DNA of 64,000 nucleotides from Apostichopus japonicus (lineage: Eukaryota; Echinodermata; Holothuroidea; Aspidochirotida; Stichopodidae): positions 28,797,501-28,861,500 of the forward strand of contig NC_092580.1 of assembly GCF_037975245.1 (NCBI RefSeq). The letters run 5' to 3'. A model generated the notes under the pieces. The model saw only the letters and a program-made list of their open reading frames with translations. It searched no databases and was not told where the DNA came from. The number at the start of each line of letters is the position of its first letter. Within the stretch, counting starts at the first letter, position 1. Of the stretch, positions 13,301 to 25,500 are shown piece by piece. Made by a program: the position numbers and the translations under genes.

Positions 13301-16300
13301 CCTGATTTAATTTAAACAATGACGGCGTTCGGGACGTGCATAGACCGAAGTTTAAAGGTCTGCTGTATAGACCCTTACTATAGCAAGTTATCATGGAAAC
13401 GTTTCTTGAAATTACGTAATCGACATGCCTTGGTCGTAAAATGACCTCCTCTTACCACTTAGTCTGCAACGCCTGCCTCATATTTGTTGTTGTATGAGGG
13501 TCTGTGTGTGAAGTAACGCTTTATGATTAACTACACTGTATACATGAACATATTTCCAAACAAAGAGCCTAATGGTGTTAATAAGCTATGCAGGCTAATC
13601 TTACAGCACGAGGTCGAGTTACGACCATGGCAAGTCGATTAAGTAAATACAAAACTTTCCTAGCTATAGCATGCTATAATTGGGCCAATAAAGCAGATCT
13701 TTAATCTGCAGGGCGTCCCAAAATAATGTCACAGCGTGTCATTTGATGCTTACAACATGACAAATCCACAACTAATTGGATACTCAGTTTTATTCTTTTG
13801 TTTTAATACTTAACATTGGAAACAAAACATGTGACAATTGAGCTGATATTAGTTGTCTAGCACATATTACGTTATTAGAAAATGACGAAATTAATTAAAA
13901 ATGATTTAATTTGCAGAATTACATAATCTTCAAACTATATTTGTGAATATAAAACGTAAACGAGTCTGTAAAAAAGTCTCAATCGTATATATGTGGTTTC
14001 GTGTTGCCACATTAAAAGACTTTCATATTCAATTGTGTTTTTACAATCCAAACAGACAATTGCAATATCTTTCCTAATATTGCACCAATTATACAGATAA
14101 GCTGTCGTTCTCGATTTCAGTAGAATACCAACCATTGAGCTTAAAGGAAACCCCAACAACACTCTGTGACGCAGTTAGTAGTTTTAGTAAATAATTTCAA
14201 TGTATTGTGGCCATTTTAACATAGGCTATCTAAAGTCTGTCACAATGGGTCACTATATATAGTCAGTAGAGTACCGTACATGGCAAGCGATTCTGATTTG
14301 TTAAATGCAAATGCTTTTTCCTTAATGCTAGGACTCGTCGTTATCTCACTTTCCTGCCTGATTTCCTTTCTAGGGTTGTGTTAACTAAGATAATAGTAAA
14401 TTCTGTTTCATATGCGTATAACGTTATTCAATTTATTTACTGTTGATAATATAATTACCAAACTTTAAAGCAACACCTTCCATTCTGTATGTACACCATT
14501 TTACTATTATTATCTAACTCAATCACTATAGTGAAGGTCATGTAAGAACCTAGATTAGTGCATCATTAATGAACACATTTCATCTGAAAGACGCAAATCA
14601 AGTCGACTGCCGTGACCTATTGTTTTCAACGTCGTTAAGATTCATAATCGTTCGACTGATGAACGCACACGTATTGACTGTTTTCTGTTAACAACATTTG
14701 CTCGTTAAGATCATTTGCAAACTTGTTGCTCCATAACTACAATTGTTGAAACAGAACACGGAAATGATGAACCGCCGCCACGGCACGACCGTCTTCGAAA
14801 AACAATATGGAAAACGCTGCATGTTGGGTTCCCCCCGACCGAAGCCGAGGAGAATTGAAATGTTATTCAGTAGTAGTAGTAGTTTTAATCACATGCATAC
14901 TGTCCGACCATGGATCAGCTCCCTAATGTGAATATGCACGATATGGAGTGGGGTTAGGCGGGAAGTGTGTCGAAGGCTGTATATGTACATACTTCATGTC
15001 AACTGTGGTAACTGTTTCGAGGTCACGTGTCATTCTACATCTGCATATCGTCATTAATACTCAGACTGAGAACCAATAAATCTGACATTATGCATCCTTC
15101 TCTCTCATTTCTAATCGAATTTGTTTACTTGTCTCCTTTTTATATTGAAACAGAAACGAGAGTAGTAAACATGTCTGAACTAATCTACATTGCATATAAG
15201 AATCGAACCGGAAGTTGTAGTTTATATCTGGGAGGGCTAATTACATAAACATTAAGTACTATAAATTCAACTGAAGTTCCATACTTTCGACTAGCAGTAA
15301 CTTTACACGAAAAGAGGCCAAGTTTGTATTGTAACATATATGTATTAATGCAACATTCAAATGGTGATACAGTGAGTGGAATCATATTTACAAGTATGTT
15401 ACTACATGCACACAGTGGTATAAAAATGACTGACCGAAAGAAAATCATCCCAAATGTATACCACTAACGCCACCGGCCTCCGTGACCACCGCTTCCACTA
15501 AGAAAGGAAATGTATAATTTAACCCAATGTAAGAATTATCTGTGCCTTTTCGAGGACCAATGGAATGGTGCCTAATATAGGCACTGCCTATAGACAACTA
15601 CAAACAAGTCGGTACTTTGCCGTGTTCCTTGAAATTGTCTTGCGAGTTGACACGATGGCAGGAGTCCTAGAGACATCAAGATTTGTCTGTCGCCTTGTTT
15701 TGTGATTTGTCGAGCTAAACTTACATTTTAATACAATTTCACGAGATGCAAACGAAACCTGGCTAGCTGTCCGTGCATATCGTCGTCTGTGCTACAAACG
15801 TTTGTCTTATTTAAAGGAATTTTCGACCAAAACAAAAAACCCCGATGGGAAGTTACTTTTGGAGATTTAAGCCAATAAGACTAATATGTTCCTTTTCTGA
15901 GCCTAGCTGTATACTTCGAGTGACCGTATATATACATCATTGGACACTTCACATAACGCGCGGGAGGCTTATAGGTCAACGTGTCACTATATTGTGAACT
16001 GGAGTGGCCGTATAGGTTGGTCGTTTACATATTTTGACTTTATTTTTCATTGTTTTCTGCAAATTCAGTTTTATATTCGAAATATATCCATCCTGATAGA
16101 TTTGCTATAGAATATTAACGATTTGAAGGTTAGTAATACAAATTATTAACAACAGGATTCTGTAAATTTACAGAAAAGAATTTTCATGCTGCAATAGCCT
16201 ACGGGACACGCTACCGAGAAAAAATCTAAACAGTTATGACTAAAATATATAAAACGTTATATTAGGTTGATCATATCAAACAGCCTTCCATATTTCATTT

Positions 16301-16991
16301 CATGACCCGATCCAACATGCCTTTTTCTTACCGTTTCAAACAAGATGCCTATTTGGTACAAAAAAGTTAGGTAATGAAGTTGCGGGACTGTTGGGGAGAA
16401 GAGGGAAAGGGGTGGTGGGGGGGGGGGCGGGGTAATTATGAAGGTGTGGGTGGGGGGTCTTGGAGATATGTGGCAAAATGTGTAGTATCTGGTTTGCTTG
16501 TCGCATCGAATGAATGAAATATTTGTACCGGCTGTAAATTTGTAAACTGATGATAATCGCTTTTTCTTATGTGTAGTCATGCGTGGAGGTGGGGTGGAGA
16601 TGAAGTGATTGGAGGAAGCGGGGGGGGGGGGTTGGCAGCGTCAGAGTATCTCAACCTTGATTGCATCGGGCTCACCGAGCAACACGCAAGGGATTTGTAC
16701 GTCAGCATTTCAAGCATAATAATCACTGCATGGTAAAGCTCATTCATAGCAGACACTGAGGTCTACAAGGTTCACCTATAACTGTCTGAATTACTTCCTG
16801 AATTAAATTGCAAACGCGATAAATCTGGTTAAGTCATACTAGCTAGATCAGATTATGATCCCGAATAAGAGTGCTTTAAAAGATAACATTTTCAATCGGT
16901 TTCTCGTAAAACATGTGCTACACTCATTTCTCGGTCACTATATTGTTGTGTTATTCTAAAGTCTGTTGTACTAAATCAGTTCAAAGTTTTT
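10304..16991. other. 6.7-kb mostly non-coding stretch with two GC-rich islands
   Basis: No supported gene. Features seen are a GC-rich degenerate tandem repeat at 10649-10795, a GC-rich island at 12241-12480, a CA/CG-rich simple stretch near 13045-13080, and poly-G runs near 16421 and 16621. The remainder is AT-rich and stop-dense. Confidence 0.4.
10649..10795. repeat. GC-rich degenerate tandem repeat (GTAGCGCCGCGTTG-type unit)
   Basis: Variants of GTAGCGCCGCGTTG and GCGCTGCGT recur about every 25-35 bp in an otherwise AT-rich region. The Ala-rich minus-strand frame it opens has no domain and is treated as a by-product of the repeat. Confidence 0.55.
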
Positions 16992-16999
16992 GGGTTGGG

Positions 17000-17403
17000 C
17001 AGTGGCGGAGCTAGGGGTATTGGTCAGGGGGGGGGGCGAGAATGGTCTGTAGGGGCGCTTTCGACACTATCTAAGCGGAGTGCCACCACAGGTTGGCGCG
17101 GAGCGTACAGAAAATATTTTGAGTAACTAGATACTCCCTAGATCGCCGGAAATGACCCTTGTCCGAGCCTTGCTAATTTGCCAATAAAAGAAGAAATAAA
17201 TAGGTGTCATCGCCATTTTGTCAGAAAATTACACCAACAAAATGTGACAAATGTCAATAGGTATTTGAGAGCGCAATAAAAAAGTCACTAATCACGAATA
17301 AGTGAAAAGTGGTAAAAAGCTGAAAAGGACACCGAAGGTCCATTTGAGTCCGTCAGGGGGGGGGGGGATCCGCCCCTCTGACTTCATGGACGATCCGCCA
17401 CTG
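17000..17403. mobile_element. hAT-like MITE (404 bp) with perfect 8-bp target duplication
   Basis: The left end is CAGTGGCGGAGCTAGG and the right end reverse-complemented is CAGTGGCGGATCGTCC, sharing the first ten bases. The 8-bp duplication GGGTTGGG is perfect at 16992-16999 and 17404-17411. The shared hairpin core sits near 17065-17115. No coding capacity. A 16-bp AATTAAAGATATCT-type tandem triplet (17505-17556) lies outside, to the right. Confidence 0.85.
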
Positions 17404-17411
17404 GGGTTGGG

Positions 17412-18472
17412 TGGGGGGGGGTCGATTGGGCAATTCAGCTCTTAGCTTCTTTTGTCTTTATCAAAACATGTTATTGTGACAGGTAAGTTCTGTGTCTTAC
17501 TTTTATTAATTAAAGATATCTGATAATTAAAGATATCTAATTAAAGATATCTGATTAAGCCAAGAGTTCTATTTGATTCTGAATTCAATTCGTAAAATCG
17601 TTTGGGTTGTTTGTGCTTATGCAAGTTGATAACTTTAGACAAACTTAATTTTGATATTTTGTAGACTGATATTATGCCCTGCTGTCAGTCCATGTTGTAG
17701 CTCTAATTCAGAAATTCAGAAATGGTCCTTTAATCATCTGAGGGTCATCAATCAAAGTGGATGAACTATTTAGTCTAAACCACAGATCATTAGCATATAG
17801 GCTAGTTCATTAGATGTAACAACCAACTCGATAGAAAAAACAAAAGACTTCAATGAATTCAAGAAACATGTTTACTATGCATTATAAATTAGTCAAGGAC
17901 AAAATGGTATTCAATGCCACCCAGGGAAATTCTGCTATACTTGTTGTATGTAGTTCAAAGTACATGGTTTGGTTATTGGAATTTATAATCAATGGATTAA
18001 CATATATGTCCGAACAGAGGAGCTGGTGTCACCATAAACATTAACCTTAAAGAGGCATGTTAAAGACAAGTATGTCGAAAATCAGTATGTCTATATAAGG
18101 ACATCACTATATAGCACTCAAATGTTTTCCTTCCCCCTCCCCAACTAACTTCTTATTAGAAACCTACAGTTTGGACTTGGCAGATTGTTTTGGACTTGGC
18201 CGGATGGGTGGATGGGGGGGGGGGGTAGGTCATCAGTTTAAGAAACATCGAAGTGCCTCTTATCATAAAATATAGAAGTACATGCCCCTTTTTCGTAATG
18301 GAACTTAGGCCTTACCCTTTTCCCATATGTGTAATGAATGCGCGCCCTTTTGTAATTAAAATGTGTCGTTGTTGAAAACATTCAAATACTTGATGTTTCG
18401 AGGTGATTTTGAGCCTCGCCCAATCAACCCCGCGAGTTGCTCTGCGTAGCTGCTCTGGGTAGATAACCAGGC
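17412..18472. other. Non-coding stretch between two MITEs
   Basis: It contains three copies of an ATTAAAGATATCT unit at 17505-17556 and a poly-G run near 18215. Nothing else recognised. Confidence 0.45.
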
Positions 18473-18480
18473 GCTTTTAC

Positions 18481-19134
18481 CAAGGGCGGCGGAAGCACTT
18501 TTAATCTGGGGGGGCACCGACATCAAAGGGCACTTTGCAGAAATTCGATTGGACTGATGCAGCCTGATATTTAGTACCCTTTATAACTCTTATTGTATTA
18601 TCTTATTTGCGTATACACATCACTCCATCAACGCCCCCCCCCCCCCCCTCAAAGAAAAATGCATACTAGCACTCGCAATATCCAATGTGCAAATTGGGAA
18701 ACAAGGAACCAGTTTTCTTTTGAGACAAAATGAGGTGAAATCATGCTAGTTGCTAATGTAGGAATCTTCCGAATTAGAGTTTATTTCTTGTTAATATCTT
18801 AACAAATTTTTTCCATTCGAAATAGCTTTGAGTTTGACCCACAGAAATTCATTAAAAGTCAGGGGCGTAGGCGTAGCCAGGATTTGCAAAGTTGTATGCA
18901 CGACTATCTGAGCGGAGCGCCACCATCGGTTGGCGCGGAGCGTACAAGAAAATTTTGGTTTTACAAACCCCTCAGATGGCCTGAAACGGCCCTTCCCAAG
19001 TGTCCATTCTGGTTCCCTGGCCTCTTGCTAACTTGAGACACCTCAATTTTTATGTAGAAAAAGGGCACATTTTTAACCTGAGGAAAAGTGGGGGGGCACG
19101 TGCCCCCTGTGCCCCCCCGGTTCCGCCGCCCTTG
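18481..19134. mobile_element. hAT-like non-autonomous element (654 bp) just upstream of the SLC6 start codon
   Basis: The left end is CAAGGGCGGCGGAAGC and the right end reverse-complemented is CAAGGGCGGCGGAACC (15 of 16 identical). The duplication GCTTTTAC is perfect at 18473-18480 and 19135-19142. Near 18860 it carries a second, internal left-end-like motif (CAGGGGCGTAGGCGTAGCC) followed by the shared core, suggesting a nested or composite insertion. Its right end is only about 150 bp from the ATG of the SLC6 gene, so it occupies the likely promoter or 5' UTR zone. Confidence 0.85.
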
Positions 19135-19142
19135 GCTTTTAC

Positions 19143-19284
19143 GTTTCTAAACGGAGCGCTATACGGTATAGGGGCAGTAAGAGGGTCATATATAGGTAAA
19201 TGTTTGGTATCGCACTTTTAATTGAAATTTGCGTGATTTTCACAGTTTTTTGTTAGCTGACGAATACACACTATTAAAGGAAAG
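19143..19284 (+). promoter_or_regulatory. Short unique 5' flank of the SLC6 gene (promoter or 5' UTR)
   Basis: Only about 142 bp separate the upstream transposon from the start codon. A CACAG at 19241-19245 after a T-rich run could be a splice acceptor, which would make 19246-19284 the 3' part of a split 5' UTR. No clear TATA box or initiator can be assigned. This is inference only. Confidence 0.25.
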
Positions 19285-19510
19285 ATGACAGACAACAAAC
19301 CAAGGACGGAGAAGGGTTTCACGGTTGAGACGTCACCAAGTAAGAATGATAAAGATTCCGAGAGTGACACAGATAATGCAACGATAGATTCGAAAGTCAG
19401 TCGTGGAAGTTGGGGCAGTAAGCTGGACTTCATCATGGCATGCATAGGCTTTGCTGTTGGATTGGGGAATGTATGGAGTTTCCCATATCTGTGCCATAAA
19501 AATGGTGGCG
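19285..19510 (+). CDS. SLC6 transporter coding exon 1 (N-terminus and TM1)
   Basis: Codes for residues 1-75 plus one base (phase 1) and ends before GTAAGT. An acidic, Ser/Thr-rich cytosolic tail of about 45 residues is followed by [35 protein letters not shown]. Ser65 (AGT, 19477-19479) replaces the family Arg. The ATG was chosen because the tail aligns with that of the paralogue at 58657 (shared FTV motif at about residues 12-14). Confidence 0.92.
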
Positions 19511-22500
19511 GTAAGTTGGACTGCCATATGGCTATGAAACTTCGCAATATGTGTTTGGATTTTTGTGTTCAACCCTTCTCTAAAGCCAGCGCAATAGCCG
19601 ATTTGATTCATTTAATGTGGAAAAGTGTATGGAAAGGAGAAGGGGACTGATCAAGTAAAGTAATAGCATGCATGATACAATGTTGCTTTCAGCATCTTTG
19701 ACTATGTATGATGTGTTTTCTTTGGTGGAGGAGGTAAGGTAGGGTTGACAACCTGTCCCGACGATCCCGTGGCATAACATGATATCACCCGGCGGTTGGG
19801 CGGGGGGGGGGGGGGGTCGTGACAGTGCATGAGAACTCAGTAACTTGAATATATGAGAAAATGCTCCAATTTGCAATAAAATACCATCGACAGTTTGTGT
19901 CTTGCACTGTAAAATGATCACTGTACACAGCAGTATACCCATGTATGGGTGTAGAGTATCGGTACAACGTTACTGGCTCATTGTTATTATATATACTTGT
20001 ATTCTTAACCGATAATTCCACCCATCCCCCCCCCCCTTCTCACCCAACCCCCTCATAACTACGATACATTGAAATCCAGGAAAGTCCACCCTTCTTTTGC
20101 AAGTCACCACACTTTTCCCCTTCACAAAGCAATTAGATGAAAATGTTTAAGTCTCAAGCCTTATTTTAGCTACGATGTCTATGTTCATAATAACATCCTG
20201 TTTGGTTCACTGAACCGTTTATTGATAATACATATATCATAAACTGTACTTTCTTCCACGTAGGAGCCTTTCTAATCCCATACTTCGTCTCTCTATTTGC
20301 CTGTGGATTTCCGATGTTTTTTATGGAAGTCATGTTTGGCCAATTACTTCAGACAGGTGGTATAACCGTCTGGTATATTTATCCTATACTGAAAGGTAAG
20401 CAAAAAAGTCACTTTCAGTATATATAGCCTTACACTGATTCTTGAGATGTATTTATTTTTTTGAGATTATGGATATATAATGCATTGCACTTATATTTAT
20501 TTATTCCTCTCCTTTATCTTACCCTTTCTTTGTTATCTCGGTAGGCCTCGCTGGCGTTTCAACTTTTATCACATTCATCTATCCTCCGTTACCTTCTCTC
20601 CTCTCTCTCCCCCCCCCCCCCCGGGAGAGCAAACGTCGTTATATCTGACGGATGAAAACTGCACATGCCTTTAGCATAAATTGACTTGAAGCAAGCAAGT
20701 GTGATTTCCTAAAGATGGTCATTTGAAAAAGGTGTCTTTTTTTTCAAAATTGGGATACATCAATTGACTATAGATCCACAACGTTTGATTGGTATAGTTC
20801 TACATTTGAACTTCACATCCCCTTAAGGTAAATTTGGAACCCTTCCAAGTTCAACAAGAAGTCAATCAAATGAAAAGCTGAGCAAAGGGAATACATTTTG
20901 TCCCAGTGCGCAACCTTGACATCGCACCTGCTTAGTTAAAGTTCACTTAATGTACAAGCTGCGCCAATCCCATCCATCAATGTCTTGAAACGATTATGCC
21001 CTCTTGGACTTGAATGAAAATTCACTACGATCAAGAATGCTCAGACGATGTTCCTAAATTCAGCTCTGGACTGCCATTGACTGCTTTGTCTCATATTAGA
21101 AGACTACTGTTTTTTCTATTTTGCAGGGTGGGGGGGGGGGATTCACCTCTTGATGGAGAGCTTCTCAGTACCTCGAGAGAGAAATAATAAAAATTAATCC
21201 AAACAGGAGTAATTATATTAAAATCATAATTGACATAATAGAAGGTTGATCACCGAAGATCAAGATGTGAAAACGGAAGGTGCACGGACGGGAAGGGAAA
21301 GGGGGTTGGGTTGGTGGGAGTTTTGGGGTTGGGGGGGGGGGAGTGTAAGATGTTGTGAATGGAGGTGTGTTTTCTTCGCCCTTCGTAAATGAAAGGGACA
21401 GAAAATTCAGTATAGTATCTTAATCCCCAGTTTGCATATTCTTTGTCAACTGTTGTCATTACGGTCACTGATAGCAAATGCGCAACGTATGGTTGGACTC
21501 AAAAAATGGGATACTGCCGCTAAAATTGTTATTCTGCGAAAAAGAGACGTAAATATTATCATGAACAAAGGACCCGTTGACAGTTCTAGGTAACACCAAA
21601 GGTTAAAGTCATAATTTGTATGTATACGTTTGTGCCGCGTTCACATGCTTTTATCAGTAAGAGAACAGTTGAGCCCTCTCTGACGAAATATGCCAAGGAA
21701 TTTCCCCAATTTGTTTTAGAATTGGTCGGTGCTTGCGTGACAGGATCTGGGAAAGTGTCTTCGACCTGCATGAATAGAGAGAGCTACAGCGTATTTTCAT
21801 GACAGATGTGTTCAGAGCTTAGAAATTGAACTAGGAAGAATGCTTGAGTGTATCACCGTGTGTTTAAGCAGTGAAGCCTTGAAAAATATGAGGGCGCTTT
21901 GCGCTGTACGGCATAAAGCCAGATCATTTGTGCGTCTTCATTGTGCATTCGACTTTGAAACTGAAATTTTATTTTACCCGCTTTTTCGAAAGAGTAGGTG
22001 TGCTTTGCACAACAGAGAAATGTTATGACGATTAGAGTGGTAAGTACTATACTCCTGACTTAAGAACCAACTTTGAATACTTTTTTTCCCGGCCTCAACT
22101 GACTCGAGTTAGTAGAGTGTTTGTGCAACTTTTAATGTCTAGAAAGTCATTTTCGGTATCTGAGAGGCACATGACAAACATTCTTCTTGCTTGCATTATT
22201 TTAGTGCTCCCCTCAAATAGTGTCATAGTTGTCCCTGAAAAATGCCGTGAAAAAGCAACTCTCCCTCCTCCCCACCCCCTTCCCACACACAGCTACTTTT
22301 GTATAATACTTCCATATTAGTCTGTGCATGCAGTTCTCAGTTTAATGTTAATGTTGCAAAGTGGGTAGTAGCCTATTTTCCTAGCATTAAATTGTTAGCG
22401 GTAATCCCAGGACATCATAACCGTCATTCCATAATATTCTGGCATGTGGATCTATCGTTAGGGATACTGTTAATTGTTTTAAGTAAAATTAGTTAAAATC

Positions 22501-25500
22501 ATTTTTTTGTCATTAGGCTTTAGTCATATCGCATCCGAAATGACAGCCGTATCCTTTCTAAGCGCCTAGGCTAACTATATCCAGGGTCCAGTGAATAACA
22601 ATACAGCAGCTGAGTATGGAACGCCAAAAGGACCACAGTGACATGTACTACTACTAATTTGACATGTACTACTACTAATTCGAAGTGTACTACTACTAAT
22701 TTGAAGTGTAATACATGTAAAATGTCGCGTACTACTACTAATTCGAAGTGTACTACATCTAAAATGTCGCGTACTACTACTAATTCGAAGTGTACTACAT
22801 CTAAAAAGTTACGTACTACTACTAAATTGGAGAGATGGCGCTATTCACAATCTTTCCGATACCATGTCATCGAGTTGCGCATCTGCATTAAAATAATGAT
22901 GAAGAAAACATATTCTTCAATACTCTGTTGATTCAAATGTCTATTTTACAGTTTATACCTTTAAGGTCTGTGGCAAATATAGAAAATAGCATATAGTTTG
23001 GCACAGCTGGGGAATCAAAAGCATTCTTGACATTTCAATGACGGAGAAATTGCTGCTTGTGAATAATAATGTGTATAACAATTTTAAGAGTTAAAAACTG
23101 AAGCTACATTAAGCACATTCTTGGGGATCGATGGTTCCACCTGCTGGGGCTTCGAAAACTTGTTACTTTGCCACCACTGGATTTTATTTTTGTGATTCCC
23201 AATGGTCACAGACAATGGTGTTTATAGTATTAGTAATGTAGGCAAGGAGAAGGGGAACATTCAGGAAGACTGACACGTACATATATACTCCTAATCCTAC
23301 GCATACTAAGCTCTGCATATACACACATTACTGTGCCAAAATCTAAATTTAAACGGTAACGTATATTTGGGCTCTTAAGTTATGCTCGGAATTAATCCAT
23401 GACCTAGTACTTTAGTAGGCCTATATTCAGGCCATTTGTAGAACACCTAAAATGCATACGGTACTAGACCTGTATATAATTTAAACAAGTAGCAGTTTTG
23501 GAATATCATTTAAATTAGACACTATATCCTAGCCGCAGCCTGGCCTAGCATATAGAAAAAGTCTAGGAAGCCTAACTTTAGCTCATTAACAGTAGCACCT
23601 CACCGGTCTTTTCTGAATGTAAAGCAGCATTTTGCGTTTGGGCGCCGTTTTCTATTTTTTTGACATGTCCATCGAGTTTTTTACATATATAGTATCAAAT
23701 ACACCAGTTTTTAACTCTTAAAATTGTTATACACACTATTATTCACAAGCAGCAATTTCCCCGTCATTGAAATGTCAAGAATGCTTTTGATTCCCCAGCT
23801 GTGCCTAACTATATGCTATTTTCTATATTTGCCACAGATCTTAAAGGTATAAACTGTAAAATAGACATTTGAATCAACAGAGTATTGAAGAATGTTTTCT
23901 TCATCATTATTTTAATGCAGATGCGCAACTCGATGACATGGTATCGGAAAGATTGTGAATAGCGCCATCTCTCCAATTTAGTAGTAGTACGTAACTTTTT
24001 AGATGTAGTACACTTCGAATTAGTAGTAGTACGCGACATTTTAGATGTAGTACACTTCGAATTAGTAGTAGTACGCGACATTTTACATGTATTACACTTC
24101 AAATTAGTAGTAGTACACTTCGAATTAGTAGTAGTACATGTCAAATTAGTAGTAGTACATGTCACTGTGGTCCTTTTGGCGTTCCATAGCTGAGTAGACG
24201 ACACTAGTAAAGTAATTAGATTCCTATGTAATTACTTCTATACTATCGCTTCCTAAGAATTACCTGAGAACCTACAGTCCACTTTCACATTAATGACGAT
24301 TTTGGCATCCAGATGCAGCACACGATATCATCATGTCGAGTGATTTATGTCAACTTTATCACTTTAGTTATGTCAAAGACGTAGTGTTTGTATTACGCGC
24401 CGGTACTTTCTTGCCGTCAGAGCCGTATATAGAGATATAGAGATCTCTATATACGGCTCTGCTTGCCGTACAAGCATAGCGCCACCAGTAGGATGGGGGT
24501 TTCAGTATGACGTCATTCTCCCTACTTATTTCTATGGTTCAGAGGCAAAAGAACGACCGCACGTCTATAAATTTTTTGACTGTATCGCTAAGTAAACTTT
24601 ACATATGTAGTAGTGTATAAGGCGGTGATTGGATTGTCCGATCAGTGTCATGCAACATGTTCTGCGGTACAGATCCCACCATGGTGCAGAAGTTTCGTTG
24701 ACCTAATTTATCAATACTGCTGCTGCTAAACAACATTAGATGACGGGAACTCACTTCAGTTGTTGCTTTCTTATTTGCTATAAAAAAAGTGTCCTTTAAA
24801 TTCCAGAGATTGCTTTGCAGCATCCTTTCATCACAGTTAGCCAACAGTGATGGTGAACAATAATGAGTGCGCGTTTGTCGGTGGTCAAACACCGGGTAAC
24901 CTCACTTGTCCGTAGGATTTGAAATGTTAAATATGGAACGCCAATGTGGTAATTAAGAAACGATGATGTTCTGAATCGATTGATAGGCTGATATCGATTT
25001 CTGCAAGATATGCACAGGCTCTTAAAATGTGTCCTTTCATAGTGTGACTGATATGTATATGTTTATGATGTTGCTATGTCATGCAATGCTCGCGTCATAA
25101 TGGTATTAGCAAGTTACTACATTAAGTTGAAGATATACGAAATTTTCAAAATATCGAAATTAGGAGAGCCTTCTTGGCCTTCTCACCGTTTAAACAGCTC
25201 ATGACGTGACATGACATGATGTTATGGCAATAATCAAATTGTAAAGATGATAACGTTAATGAAAAACATGTGAATGTAATTTAATTAATTTGAAAGAAAG
25301 AAAGTTTGAAAGAAAGAAAGTTTGAAAGAAAGAATGAAGTTTGAAAGAAAGAAAGTTGAAAGAAAGAAAGAAAGTTTGAAAGAAAGAAAGATTGAAAGTT
25401 TAGAGAAAAGAAGAAGGTTTGAAAGAAAGAAAGACAATTGTGTTTCAATAAAGTCAATCCTTTAATGTTCTTCTCGCAGGTGTGGGCTATGCATCGGCTG

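Larger units (their letters stand above)
20396..25479 (+). other. Intron 2 of the SLC6 gene (5.1 kb), transposon-laden
   Basis: GT-AG intron and the largest in the gene. It holds a 1,572-bp foldback element (22616-24187), a 44-bp palindromic element (24418-24461), a GAAA-type minisatellite (about 25297-25436) and several poly-C or poly-G runs. No alternative exon was recognised. Confidence 0.8.

Noticed and set aside
22638-24204. Thr/Ser-rich 97- and 131-codon ORFs mirrored on opposite strands
   Set aside because: They are the two arms of the foldback element translated, including the TACTAC repeats. No transposase features.
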